Part shown: one piece after another, positions 23,464 to 31,299 of the stretch
Numbering within the stretch: position 1 is the first letter of the stretch
Layout: every line of letters begins with the position of its first letter
IMG/VR virus record: IMGVR_UViG_3300022868_000035
Coordinates: 1-45,247 of that record
DNA: 45,247 nucleotides
Direction: 5' to 3' (one strand)
Origin: a virus
Notes under the pieces: model-generated
The model's database searches: none
What the model saw: only the letters and a program-made list of their open reading frames with translations
Told to the model about the DNA's origin: nothing
Position numbers and translations under genes: made by a program

Positions 23464-23494
23464 AGTAATATTATATAATATTAGGGTGAAAGAA

Positions 23495-23617
23495 ATGGAC
23501 ATAATCCAAAAAGTATGGAGAAACAAGGGAAACAATCAGAAACTTGTAACTATACCTAGAAATAGTGATATAAAAGATGGTGATTACGTTATCATTAAGA
23601 AAATTGAAAATAAATAA
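23495..23617 (+). CDS. AbrB/SpoVT-like swapped-hairpin protein (40 aa)
   Basis: ATG after AGGGTGAAAGAA, led by its own promoter. Residues 15-35 read Q-K-L-V-T-I-P-R-N-S-D-I-K-D-G-D-Y-V-I-I, the pattern of archaeal AbrB-type DNA-binding domains (G-x-S-x-x-V-T-I-P ... G-D-Y-V). At 40 residues it is a bare domain. A transcription regulator is likely. Its last 41 bases overlap the long form of the endonuclease gene that follows. Confidence 0.55.
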   Translation: MDIIQKVWRNKGNNQKLVTIPRNSDIKDGDYVIIKKIENK

Positions 23618-24227
23618 ACAATGTACAATATGTAAAAAGATATTTGAGACATACGAATGTCATAATAGAAAATATTGTTCAAATGAATGTTATTATAACT
23701 CTTTAATTGGTAGTAAACAATCATCTACTACTATATTAAAAAGAAGTAAGTCTCTTAGTAACAGAAAACTCTCTGAAGAACATAAAAAGAAAATAGGTAA
23801 TTCAAATAGAGGAAAAAAACACTCAAGAGAATTCTGTGACAATATTGTGAAAAATAACAGAAAAAGAATAGTTACAGAAAAAACTAGACAACTAAAATCT
23901 AAACTAATGACTGGAAACTTAAATCCAGCTTGGAAAGGTGGTGTTACTGCTAAAAATTATGGAATTAGAAAATCTATAGATTATAAAAAATGGAGAACTT
24001 CAGTTTTTAAGCGTGATAAATATACTTGTCAATTAAGTGGTCAAATTAGTGGTTTATTAGTAGCTCATCATATTGAAAGTTTTTCAACAAATAAAGAAAA
24101 ACGATTAGATATTAATAATGGATTTACTATAACAAAAGAACTTCATTTTAAATTTCATAAAATTTATGGAAAGAAGAATAATACTCGAGAACAGTTGGAA
24201 GAATTTAAAGAGGTTAAAAAAGAATGA
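23577..24227 (+). CDS. NUMOD3-HNH homing endonuclease (about 207-216 aa)
   Basis: ATG 23577 lies inside the AbrB-like gene; TTG 23604 is an alternative that would begin near the zinc finger. Order: zinc finger C-T-I-C ... Y-C-S-N-E-C, two NUMOD3-like helices (LSEEHKKKIGNSNRGKKH), NPAWKGGV, then the HNH domain W-R-T-S-V-F-K-R-D-K-Y-T-C and A-H-H-I-E-S-F. The second zinc knuckle is partly lost (Q-L-S-G-Q; ITKELHFKFHK), though the catalytic His pair remains. It inserts between the AbrB-like gene and the coiled-coil protein. Confidence 0.78.
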   Translation: MVITLSLRKLKINKQCTICKKIFETYECHNRKYCSNECYYNSLIGSKQSSTTILKRSKSLSNRKLSEEHKKKIGNSNRGKKHSREFCDNIVKNNRKRIVTEKTRQLKSKLMTGNLNPAWKGGVTAKNYGIRKSIDYKKWRTSVFKRDKYTCQLSGQISGLLVAHHIESFSTNKEKRLDINNGFTITKELHFKFHKIYGKKNNTREQLEEFKEVKKE

Positions 24228-24445
24228 ACAAGACAGATTTGGAGACAGAAGTAAAAAGACTTGAGACAGAAAACAAGAGATTAAAGAAAGACAACGATTT
24301 TATGTTTAAACAACAAAGTAGCTTTAAAAAAATGGCTGAGAGAGCTGGAAGTGAATTAGCACCATACAAAGCTATGGTTATGAGACTTGAAGAAGAAATG
24401 AGTAGATTAGTATCAACACTAAAATCACAAGGTGATAAAAAATGA
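24224..24445 (+). CDS. Coiled-coil protein (73 aa)
   Basis: ATGA overlap with the preceding gene. Residues 1-30 and 45-68 show heptad spacing (TEVKRLETENKRLKKDN; MRLEEEMSRLVSTL). Its stop overlaps the start of the phosphoesterase, with AAGGTGATAAAA as ribosome site, so the two are co-translated and may interact. Confidence 0.5.
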   Translation: MNKTDLETEVKRLETENKRLKKDNDFMFKQQSSFKKMAERAGSELAPYKAMVMRLEEEMSRLVSTLKSQGDKK

Positions 24446-25593
24446 AAAAAAACAAACTAAGTAAGAGCCAACAGTTAGTATTGGACACATTAAACGAAGA
24501 AGAAGCATTAACATATGACGATATATCAGAGATAACTGGCTTAAGTTATGATGGTATTAGAGGGAGAGTATCTGAGTTAAAACAACTCGGTTATAAGATA
24601 GATAGAATGAGAGAAGGCGCTAATACATTTTTAATGTATAAACCACCATCAAGCTATCGTAGACCATTAGATATAAAGAGTGGAATATCTGAGAAACTGA
24701 AAGCTATTGATGACTTTTATAAGATAACAGACTTTTTAGATGGTGTCAAGAATACGAAGAATAAAAAGACTAAATTCAAAGATAAAGTACCAACTGAAAA
24801 TGAGAAGACACCAGTATTACTATTATCAGACTTACATTTTGGAGAATTAATCCATAATAGAGAAGGTTTGTTAATATATGATACTGAGGCTGCTCAAATG
24901 AGAATGGAATATCTTGGAGAACAAGTCTTAGAACATCTAAAAAATAATCAAAATAACCATCTATATATTTTAGGACTTGGAGACTTTGTTGATGGAGATA
25001 TGATTTTTAAGAATCATCTATTCAGAGTAGAGAAAGCAGCAGTTGAGCAAGTACAAGACGTTGTAAAGTCTATATCAGCTATGATTAAGATGTTAGTAGC
25101 AAATGGTATCACTGTAGAAATGCATAATGTACGAGGAAACCATGGTATCACAAACTATAAAAATATAGAAGAAGATAACTGGGACAACGTTGTATATGAT
25201 ATGTTAGCGTTAATCTTTACTGATAGTGAAGATGTAATGATTAGAAACTTCAGAGGAGAAGAAGGAGAAGTTGTAATCAATGGTCGTTCAATAATATTAA
25301 GTCATGGATATAATATGGGGTCACAGATTAAAACAGCAAGTGGTCTTAGAGCATTTAGAGGAATCTGTGGTAAATATGGATTAGATACAGGAGATATTGT
25401 AGTAGTTGGTCACTTACACGAATTTGGTGTAGAATCAGACCAAGGAAAGATATTGGTCAGAAATGGTTCAATGGCTGACGCAAGTGAGTACGCATTTAAA
25501 CTGAATTTATTCTCAGTACCAATGCAGACACTGATGGTATTAGAAGATGATGTACCATATCCAATACTTATACCATTGGAATTAGAGGGATAA
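24442..25593 (+). CDS. Winged-helix plus Mre11-like metallophosphoesterase
   Basis: 383 residues. Residues 7-65 form a winged helix-turn-helix (LTYDDISEITGLSYDGIRGRVSEL). The phosphoesterase domain follows: S-D-L-H at 129-132, G-D-F-V-D-G at 180-185, R-G-N-H-G at 231-235, S-H-G at 287-289 and G-H-L-H-E at 323-327. The motif set matches SbcD/Mre11-type nucleases, and the DNA-binding domain suggests a DNA end-processing or repair nuclease. No SbcC/Rad50 partner is visible; the coiled-coil protein just upstream is much too short for one. Confidence 0.8.
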   Translation: MKKNKLSKSQQLVLDTLNEEEALTYDDISEITGLSYDGIRGRVSELKQLGYKIDRMREGANTFLMYKPPSSYRRPLDIKSGISEKLKAIDDFYKITDFLDGVKNTKNKKTKFKDKVPTENEKTPVLLLSDLHFGELIHNREGLLIYDTEAAQMRMEYLGEQVLEHLKNNQNNHLYILGLGDFVDGDMIFKNHLFRVEKAAVEQVQDVVKSISAMIKMLVANGITVEMHNVRGNHGITNYKNIEEDNWDNVVYDMLALIFTDSEDVMIRNFRGEEGEVVINGRSIILSHGYNMGSQIKTASGLRAFRGICGKYGLDTGDIVVVGHLHEFGVESDQGKILVRNGSMADASEYAFKLNLFSVPMQTLMVLEDDVPYPILIPLELEG

Positions 25594-25594
25594 G

Positions 25595-25864
25595 ATGAAT
25601 GCAATAATGGGTTATATAATAGGAGCACTAACAGGTGTAATAATATCTATAGGCGTATTTTATCATATAAATATAAATAGTAGAATACGTGATTTAGAGA
25701 TTGTAGTATCAGACTTTCCAACACCTGAAGAATTTGCTAAGAAGATTATGACAATGAAGATGCCAATAAGTGAACTACCTAAAGACGTAGTAGAAGCTAT
25801 GAGAGAGGAAGCACTTAAGACACCACAAAAAACACAAAATGTAGATACAAGTTATCTAGGATGA
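25595..25864 (+). CDS. Membrane-anchored small protein (89 aa)
   Basis: ATG one base after the preceding stop with AGAGGGATAAG. Residues 4-25 (IMGYIIGALTGVIISIGVFYHI) are one transmembrane segment. A soluble tail (DFPTPEEFAKKIMTMKMPISELP) follows. Not recognised. Confidence 0.5.
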   Translation: MNAIMGYIIGALTGVIISIGVFYHININSRIRDLEIVVSDFPTPEEFAKKIMTMKMPISELPKDVVEAMREEALKTPQKTQNVDTSYLG

Positions 25865-25868
25865 TAAA

Positions 25869-26111
25869 ATGAAAGAAAAAATTAGAACTATTAGTAGTTG
25901 GCACGAACTTGTGGACTTTGTTGAGGATATTAACCCCAACAAAGAAACTGTAGTTCTAGTCGGATGGCTCAACGAGATTTATAAAGAAAGAACTTATGTT
26001 AAACAATTAGTATTTTCAACTATGGATGTTAACATATTAAAGGAGAAGAATAATGTTAAAAAAACTAAAAAATTGGCTAGAAAGCCTACTGTTAAACGTA
26101 CAACAAAGTGA
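25869..26111 (+). CDS. Hypothetical protein (80 aa)
   Basis: ATG at 25869 after TAGGATGATAAA. A small alpha/beta core (ISSWHELVDFVEDI; ETVVLVGWLNEIY; VKQLVFSTMDV) and a Lys/Arg-rich tail. The tail-coding bases overlap the next gene by 59 bases. Not recognised. Confidence 0.45.
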   Translation: MKEKIRTISSWHELVDFVEDINPNKETVVLVGWLNEIYKERTYVKQLVFSTMDVNILKEKNNVKKTKKLARKPTVKRTTK

Positions 26112-26847
26112 TAATGATGATTACATACAACGTATAGAACTTTTACTAAATGAATTAGAAGCTAGTAATAATGTAAATATAGATATGGCTGAGATTGTTG
26201 CTAAGTTGAATGATGAGAAGAAAGCATTACAACTATTAGTACCTGTACCAAAACCAACAATCACTAAACCATCTTGGCTTAAAGGCTATATGAGTTATAA
26301 ACCAAGAAGAAGATTTGTTAGTAAGAACTTAGATATTACAAAACTGTTTACAAAACCACAATACTGCTTTGATAAATCGACTTTACTATATGAATTACTT
26401 AAGAAAAACAACTTACTTAATGTAGAAAAAACATTTGATAATATGAAGAAGATTATGAGACTTATTACAGGTATGATTACATACGAATATGATAAGACTG
26501 ATAATTGGAGACCTATTACAGATATTTTAATGTTTGGTAAAGGAGATTGTGATGATTCAGGCGGAATTGCTATTACAAGCGCACTTGGAATGGCTGGTTG
26601 GAATGAAGATGAAGTATTCGTAGCAGCTGGGTGGTTCTATAAAAATAATGACTTAGATAAGAACAACAGAGGCGGGCATGCTTGGGGAGTAGCTAAGTGT
26701 GATGGTAAGTGGTATGTACTTGAAGGTACAAATAGAACAGCTATACCAAGACTATGGTCAACATGGAAAAAGAAATATGAATGTTCTTGGGGAGTTTGCA
26801 ATTGGCGTTGGCAGGGTATGATTTCAAATGGCAGAACTTACTTGTAA
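26053..26847 (+). CDS. Transglutaminase-like cysteine peptidase
   Basis: 264 residues, ATG after AAAGGAGAAGAATA. An N-terminal helical, Lys-rich region (1-60) and a Pro-rich linker precede a papain-like core: G-K-G-D-C-D-D at 162-168 with catalytic Cys 166, G-G-H-A-W-G at 207-212 with His 209, and W-Y-V-L-E-G-T at 220-226 with Glu 224 in the usual Asp position. This matches the transglutaminase-like (TGL/BTLCP) superfamily. Possible roles are cleaving or cross-linking host proteins or peptides; there is no signal peptide. Confidence 0.75.
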   Translation: MLKKLKNWLESLLLNVQQSDNDDYIQRIELLLNELEASNNVNIDMAEIVAKLNDEKKALQLLVPVPKPTITKPSWLKGYMSYKPRRRFVSKNLDITKLFTKPQYCFDKSTLLYELLKKNNLLNVEKTFDNMKKIMRLITGMITYEYDKTDNWRPITDILMFGKGDCDDSGGIAITSALGMAGWNEDEVFVAAGWFYKNNDLDKNNRGGHAWGVAKCDGKWYVLEGTNRTAIPRLWSTWKKKYECSWGVCNWRWQGMISNGRTYL

Positions 26848-27313
26848 GCAAAAATCGGCTAGAACTAAGTCGAAAAACGCTACATTAACTATTAAATGTG
26901 ATAATTGTGGTATAAAATTTAAAAGATTAAAATGTCATATTAATCGTACAGACTTTAAAATTAAACACCACTTTTGTTGTATTAAATGTTATTGGAATTT
27001 TAAAAAAGGGAAACCTAATATTGGATGTGCTGGAAAACAAAGACCATATATGAAAGGAAAATTACATCCTAATTGGAAAGATGGACGCACAGAATATCCA
27101 AGTGACAAAATTAGAAAAAGTTACAAATGGAAAATTTGGAGAACTAAAGTATTTAAAAGAGATAAATATACTTGTCAGTTGTGTAATAAAAAAGGTGGAG
27201 AATTACATCCTCACCATATGAAATTTAAATCTTTGTTTCCAAAATTAGTATTTGTAGTTAAAAATGGACAGACATTATGTAAAAAATGTCATATGAGGTT
27301 ACATAGAAGATGA
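26828..27313 (+). CDS. HNH homing endonuclease, intact (161 aa)
   Basis: ATG overlaps the end of the transglutaminase-like gene. A zinc finger (C-D-N-C ... C-C-I-K-C), NUMOD3-like repeat (HPNWKDGRTEYPS), then a full HNH domain: W-R-T-K-V-F-K-R-D-K-Y-T-C-Q-L-C, H-P-H-H-M-K-F-K and N-G-Q-T-L-C-K-K-C-H-M-R-L-H. All four zinc Cys and catalytic His are present, making it the best candidate here for an active HNH nuclease. Its 3' end is nearly repeated at 6880-6912. Confidence 0.87.
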   Translation: MAELTCKQKSARTKSKNATLTIKCDNCGIKFKRLKCHINRTDFKIKHHFCCIKCYWNFKKGKPNIGCAGKQRPYMKGKLHPNWKDGRTEYPSDKIRKSYKWKIWRTKVFKRDKYTCQLCNKKGGELHPHHMKFKSLFPKLVFVVKNGQTLCKKCHMRLHRR

Positions 27314-27441
27314 TTAGAAAAAAAGTAATTAGAGTAATAGCTGCCTTAGTTGATGATGAAGGTTTGACTAAAGCAGGTTATGAATGGCTCTATGATGAAC
27401 TTGGAATAACTAAAAAGGAATTAGATGAAGAAAATGAGTGA
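27310..27441 (+). CDS. Small acidic protein (43 aa)
   Basis: ATGA overlap with the preceding gene. A short basic start followed by an acidic helical body (LVDDEGLTKAGYEWLYDELGI). Its end overlaps the endonuclease start. Not recognised. Confidence 0.42.
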   Translation: MIRKKVIRVIAALVDDEGLTKAGYEWLYDELGITKKELDEENE

Positions 27442-27820
27442 ATGGAAAAACGTACCGAAAGACTTAGATAAATACTTTGGCTTTGTTTATTGTATAACAA
27501 ATACACTAAATGGTAGACAATATCTTGGAAAAAAGTTTCTTTGGAAAGATAAGAAACTTAAACCTCTTAAAGGTAAAAAGAATAAGAGACACTTCAAAGT
27601 TGAGACAGACTGGAAGAACTATTGGGGTAGTAGTAAAGAACTACTTGAAGATATAGAGAAGCACGGTAAGAAGAACTTTGAAAGAGAAATACTCTTACAT
27701 TGTGAGACTAAATGGGGCTGTGCTTACTATGAAGCTAAGATGCAGTTTGATTTAGAAGTATTATTTGACAAACACTGGTATAATAATTATATTGGTTGTA
27801 GACTAAAGGGGAAAAAATGA
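27425..27820 (+). CDS. GIY-YIG-like endonuclease (131 aa)
   Basis: ATG 27425 or ATG 27434; the latter overlaps the preceding stop. F-G-F-V-Y-C-I-T-N-T-L-N-G-R-Q-Y-L-G-K-K is a variant of the GIY ... YIG element. W-K-N-Y-W-G-S-S, K-N-F-E-R-E-I-L, Y-Y-E-A-K and W-Y-N-N-Y-I-G follow in the order seen in Seg-like phage endonucleases, with the metal Glu in YYEAK. No separate DNA-binding domain, so probably a free-standing homing or resolving nuclease. Confidence 0.65.
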   Translation: MKKMSEWKNVPKDLDKYFGFVYCITNTLNGRQYLGKKFLWKDKKLKPLKGKKNKRHFKVETDWKNYWGSSKELLEDIEKHGKKNFEREILLHCETKWGCAYYEAKMQFDLEVLFDKHWYNNYIGCRLKGKK

Positions 27821-28047
27821 AAACTATAGATGATTGCTGTGATTATGTTTATCCAACAGAAGTAGATGATGTAATAGCTTACAGTAAAGACCCAAAGCTG
27901 TTGATTCGTTACATTCAAAAAGATATTTGGAAACCTGTGAATAAACAGTGTCCACCATATCTGAGAATTTATCACCAACAAGAACCAATACAGTTGTTAA
28001 TAGCATTTCCAAACTATAATATTCTGTATAAAGATGAGAGGACTTAA
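27817..28047 (+). CDS. Hypothetical protein (76 aa)
   Basis: ATGA overlap with the preceding gene, with AGGGGAAAAA upstream. Acidic start (DDCCDYVYPTEVDDVI) and a mixed core (LLIRYIQKDIW; LLIAFPNYNILY). Not recognised. Confidence 0.45.
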   Translation: MKTIDDCCDYVYPTEVDDVIAYSKDPKLLIRYIQKDIWKPVNKQCPPYLRIYHQQEPIQLLIAFPNYNILYKDERT

Positions 28048-28144
28048 GAAAATGACTAAGAAAAACGATACATTTATAAAGGAAAGAACAAAAAGAGAAG
28101 AAAAACGCTTAGATAATATGATTTTAGAGTATATAACCGACTAG
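28034..28144 (+). CDS. Small charged protein (36 aa)
   Basis: ATG 28034 overlaps the preceding gene; ATG 28052 is an alternative. Basic helix (FIKERTKREEKRLDNMI). A promoter-like CGATACATTTATAAA lies inside it at 28066-28080, so part of this stretch may be regulatory. Not recognised. Confidence 0.35.
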   Translation: MRGLKKMTKKNDTFIKERTKREEKRLDNMILEYITD

Positions 28145-28148
28145 AAAT

Positions 28149-28163
28149 CGATACATTTATATA
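28149..28163 (+). promoter_or_regulatory. Archaeal BRE/TATA promoter
   Basis: CGATACATTTATATA followed by CTAGAAC, one mismatch from the window's promoter core, about 24-38 bases upstream of the endonuclease ATG at 28187. That spacing implies a short or absent leader. A near copy lies 83 bases upstream at 28066-28080. Confidence 0.7.
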
Positions 28164-28186
28164 CTAGAACAAACATAATAGTAGTT

Positions 28187-28612
28187 ATGGACAAAAAACA
28201 ATGTACTCAGTGTAAAAAACATAAAGGACTACATTTATTTAATAAACCAGAGAATAAATGGTGTATGTTATGTGTTCAGAAGAAACAATTATACAATGAG
28301 AACTTTAATAAGAAGAATAAACCATCTTATATGTTAACTATTATAAAAGCAAGAGCAAGAAAATATGGTATACCATTCAATTTAACAAGAGAAGATATAG
28401 ATATTCCAGATTATTGTCCTGTATTAGGAATACCTTTAGACTGGAGTGATAGAGAACATACTCCAAGTATAGATAAAATTATTCCAAAAAAAGGGTATAT
28501 TACTGGAAATATCGCTGTTATGAGTATGAAAGCTAACAGAATGAAGCAAGATTCGAGCTTAGAAGACCTAGAAAAGCTAGTAACATGGTTAAAAAGCGAA
28601 ACATTTAAATAG
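28187..28612 (+). CDS. Phage-type HNH/His-Me endonuclease (141 aa)
   Basis: Starts with a zinc ribbon (C-T-Q-C and C-M-L-C), then a Lys/Asn-rich helix. The C-terminal part reads Y-C-P-V-L-G-I-P-L, P-S-I-D-K-I-I-P-K-K-G-Y, G-N-I-A-V-M-S and A-N-R-M-K, the arrangement of HNH-type recombination and homing endonucleases in large phages, where the P-S-x-D-(R/K) segment and Asn residues hold the metal site. Free-standing, with its own promoter. Its last codons overlap the promoter at 28597. Confidence 0.7.
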   Translation: MDKKQCTQCKKHKGLHLFNKPENKWCMLCVQKKQLYNENFNKKNKPSYMLTIIKARARKYGIPFNLTREDIDIPDYCPVLGIPLDWSDREHTPSIDKIIPKKGYITGNIAVMSMKANRMKQDSSLEDLEKLVTWLKSETFK

Positions 28613-28771
28613 TAGAACTAGCTATATAATATATACAATGGTGATAAATAGCCACTAAAGACAATTCTATGTGATTTAAATAGTTAATATACAAACATAG
28701 AGATTGTCATCAAGTTTTTGACTGAAAATCAGTCGAAATTAAATAAAACATACCAAAAAAGGTGATTAAAC
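28597..28771 (+). promoter_or_regulatory. S-layer-like gene promoter and structured leader
   Basis: CGAAACATTTAAAT at 28597-28610, followed by AGTAGAAC, is a consensus promoter. GACAATTCTATGT at 28660-28672 is mirrored by ACATAGAGATTGTC at 28695-28708 (one extra base), forming a long stem. Its 22-base loop holds a second TATA-like TTTAAATAG. A perfect hairpin GACTGAAAATCAGTC lies at 28720-28734 before AAAGGTGATTAAAC and the ATG at 28772. The leader is about 135 bases, unusually long here. Confidence 0.6.
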
Positions 28772-30235
28772 ATGAAACAAACAAATGAAAAAAGCATTAT
28801 GAGTAAAGTTGCTTATGGAGTTGCTACAGTAGGAGTTGCAGTAGGACTATTAGGCGGAATTGGCTACATAAATGTAAGCAAAGATAAGAAAGTCGCAGAA
28901 CAGGCACTTTTAGACAACGCAGTAATCGTGGAATCACTTCAATCCCAGCTATCTGATAATAGCATTACACTTGAGAGCTTCAAAGCTCAAATAACAAATT
29001 TAGGTGTAGAATTGTCAGATTTGTCGGTAAGAAGTGAAGCAGACGCAGCAGTAATTGATGCATATGCTAAAGAAGTTGCTGAATTAAAAGCAATCGAAGA
29101 AGTACCAGCAACAGAAGCACCAGTAGAAGTTGTATTCAATGGATATGATGAAGAGTTAGATAGTATTGAATCATTTAGCTTTGTAGAACTGAACGACAAT
29201 CAAGTTGAGAAACTAGCAGACTTAGAAGTTGAGTTTGACGGCGAAGACGTTGATGTTAAAGAATTCTTAACAGTAAAAGGAGACTTTGAACTTGAGAAAG
29301 AAGTAGCATTTAACTTTGTTGATGAAGATATCGTTTATGAATTAGAATTTGATTCTGGTTTAGACTTTACTAAAGATGATTTGAAAATCTCAGTTTTAGG
29401 CGAAGAAATGGAAATCAAAAGCTATGACACAGATTTAATGGTTGTTAATAGAGCACCAGAAAAGATTGCTAAAGAAGGCGATGTTATTAAGGGATTAACT
29501 ATTGTACAAATTGGCGAAGACGCTATTATCGTATCATACGATGGTGAAACTGAAATCGTTAGTACTAGTAAGACTATTGGTGACTTAGAAGTTAGTGTTG
29601 AAGATATATTCTATAGCGATGTTGCAGAAAGAAGCTTAGTTAACTTAAGAGTTGGCGAAGACCTTGATGAGACTATCGAAGTTGATGATTATGTCGACGA
29701 AGATGAGTTATATCAATATACAACTATCGATATAGCAGCTGGTAAGATTGTAATTAAGTTAGTAGAAGATGTTGATGAAGTACAAGAACTTGTATTACCA
29801 AACGACTTTGCTAAAGTAAGTTATGCATTATCAAGTGAAGACTATAATGATGTTAGTGTTGTTAAGAAAGATGACAAACTATCAGAAATTAAAGCTGACT
29901 TTGAAGAATTTGACGCAACTAAAGTTAAATTTGAAGATGGAAACTGGACAATCGAAGATAATGATGGTGACGACTTAATTGTTACTGGCATGAATCTAGA
30001 GTTAAAAGACTCAGACTACACTATCGATTTCACAGACGATACTCAAGTATATGTAGCAGATATTGAATTCACACCAAGCTCAATCAACAGTGGAGTTGGC
30101 GACGAAGACGAAATCTACACTACAAGTGCAGGAATCGTTATCGAAGATAGAGATAGTTGGAATGAAGACGACGATGAAACTGTTAAATTATCAGTTCCAG
30201 AGAAGGCTGTCAAAGCAAAAATCTTTGTAGAGTAA
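28772..30235 (+). CDS. S-layer-like surface protein (487 aa)
   Basis: Residues 12-34 are a hydrophobic anchor or signal (VAYGVATVGVAVGLLGGIGY). Residues 38-100 are helical with heptad-like spacing. The rest is a very acidic, beta-rich region. Segments such as SVEDIFYSDV ... VNLRVGE and the C-terminal KLSVPEKAVKAKIFVE match the style of DPANN archaeal S-layer proteins, which end in a similar VPE...VFV strand. It lies next to the virus early genes with its own promoter and a terminator, so it looks regulated on its own. Roles to consider: host surface modification, exclusion, or decoy. Confidence 0.7.
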   Translation: MKQTNEKSIMSKVAYGVATVGVAVGLLGGIGYINVSKDKKVAEQALLDNAVIVESLQSQLSDNSITLESFKAQITNLGVELSDLSVRSEADAAVIDAYAKEVAELKAIEEVPATEAPVEVVFNGYDEELDSIESFSFVELNDNQVEKLADLEVEFDGEDVDVKEFLTVKGDFELEKEVAFNFVDEDIVYELEFDSGLDFTKDDLKISVLGEEMEIKSYDTDLMVVNRAPEKIAKEGDVIKGLTIVQIGEDAIIVSYDGETEIVSTSKTIGDLEVSVEDIFYSDVAERSLVNLRVGEDLDETIEVDDYVDEDELYQYTTIDIAAGKIVIKLVEDVDEVQELVLPNDFAKVSYALSSEDYNDVSVVKKDDKLSEIKADFEEFDATKVKFEDGNWTIEDNDGDDLIVTGMNLELKDSDYTIDFTDDTQVYVADIEFTPSSINSGVGDEDEIYTTSAGIVIEDRDSWNEDDDETVKLSVPEKAVKAKIFVE

Positions 30236-30237
30236 AA

Positions 30238-30276
30238 TCTACATTTTTTTATTTTTTTTCTTTTTAATTTTAAGAA
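30238..30276 (+). terminator. T-rich terminator after the S-layer-like gene
   Basis: Three T runs (of 7, 8 and 5) within about 25 bases, directly after the stop at 30235, with no stem needed: the standard archaeal intrinsic terminator form. Confidence 0.6.
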
Positions 30277-30277
30277 G

Positions 30278-30421
30278 ATGAAACAAAAATTTACAATACT
30301 AAAGCGTGGTAAGTGGTGGAACATTGTTAATTACATTCGTGTGTATATAGCTATTTCTAAACAACATAAGATAATATACGTTAATTGTAAGAAAGATGTG
30401 TATGCTCTTAGAGCTCGATAG
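30278..30421 (+). CDS. Small basic protein (47 aa)
   Basis: ATG 30278 just after the T-rich run. Basic with Trp-Trp (KRGKWWNIVNYIRVYI). No good ribosome site is clear. Lies between the terminator and the convergent gene cluster; may be real but weakly supported. Confidence 0.3.
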   Translation: MKQKFTILKRGKWWNIVNYIRVYIAISKQHKIIYVNCKKDVYALRAR

Positions 30422-30548
30422 GCTTGATTTAAGACGTTTTATTCTAAACTATGTCTTACTATTCCAAATCAATAATAATGGACAGGATGAGACATATGAC
30501 ACGTTTAAACGTATTCTAATGCAACATTTCTTCTATTTACTTCTTTAA
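30396..30548 (+). CDS. Possible small protein at the convergence point (50 aa)
   Basis: ATG 30396 overlaps the previous small gene; the end overlaps the convergent endonuclease at 30505. Leu/Ile-rich (LDRLDLRRFILNYVLLF). Support is only an open frame with a start, so low confidence. Confidence 0.2.
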   Translation: MCMLLELDRLDLRRFILNYVLLFQINNNGQDETYDTFKRILMQHFFYLLL

Positions 30549-31008
30549 GAACTCTAATCTCTATTTCTTTTGATAATACTACGTCACTTTTATTAGTGTT
30601 ACATGTATGACATGAAGTTACTAGATTAGAAATAGTATGTTCGCCGCCTTTTGATTGTGGATAAATATGGTCTACTTCTAATTCTTTAGCGTCTTCTATA
30701 GAACTTTTACCACAATAAATACAAGTAAAAATATCTCTTTCAAATATTCTAAAATCTGTAATGTAGCCATATGATGCTCTTGTTCTTCTACGATTCTTAT
30801 CATATTGTACTTTATTTATCTCTTTACATTCATCAGAACAATATTTTCCGTTAGTCGATTTTGATAGATATTCTTTATTACATATAGTACATGTTCTCTC
30901 AAATCTATTAATATATGTGCATTCCTTACTACAATAATTACCACTCTGAGAAAAAGTATTAAACTTTTTATTACATCGTTTACAACGTTTATTATATCTA
31001 GTTATCAT
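30505..31008 (-). CDS. HNH endonuclease with two zinc fingers (167 aa)
   Basis: ATG at 31008 with AAGGTGAGATA. Two Cys-rich fingers (C-K-R-C ... Y-C-S-K-E-C; C-T-I-C ... Y-C-S-D-E-C), then the HNH core: C-I-Y-C-G-K, L-E-V-D-H-I-Y-P-Q-S-K-G-G, N-L-V-T-S-C-H-T-C-N-T-N-K. Complete catalytic set. It ends the leftward structural cluster, the last gene before the convergent + strand genes. Confidence 0.85.
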   Translation of the reverse strand: MITRYNKRCKRCNKKFNTFSQSGNYCSKECTYINRFERTCTICNKEYLSKSTNGKYCSDECKEINKVQYDKNRRRTRASYGYITDFRIFERDIFTCIYCGKSSIEDAKELEVDHIYPQSKGGEHTISNLVTSCHTCNTNKSDVVLSKEIEIRVLKEVNRRNVALEYV

Positions 31009-31059
31009 TATCTCACCTTAAAAAATTATGACTCCGAAGAGCCATTAAATTATTGATTT

Positions 31060-31287
31060 CTACTTTGATATTTCTTTGTACCAGTATTCGCCAGCATCTA
31101 ACAGAAATTTACCAACAATAGTTAAGAATCCTAATAATGCTGGATTACTTGTAGCTAATGATGCAACCAATAGTGGTGCTCCTACTTTAGCTATTTCTTT
31201 AATTGTTTTCCAATTACCTAAGAACCATTCTTTAAGTTCCCATCCGTCAAATGTTTGTGATTTACTAATTACTTTTGGTTTTACCAT
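31060..31287 (-). CDS. Small membrane protein, holin-like (75 aa)
   Basis: ATG 31287 follows GGTGAAAAAA; a GTG at 31296 is inside that site. A basic N-terminal half is followed by a hydrophobic stretch (VGAPLLVASLATSNPALLGFLTIVGKFLL) long enough for one or two short helices, then an aromatic charged end (YWYKEISK). Position at the end of the virion cluster fits a lysis holin, but there is no adjacent lysin. Confidence 0.45.
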   Translation of the reverse strand: MVKPKVISKSQTFDGWELKEWFLGNWKTIKEIAKVGAPLLVASLATSNPALLGFLTIVGKFLLDAGEYWYKEISK

Positions 31288-31299
31288 TTTTTTCACCTT

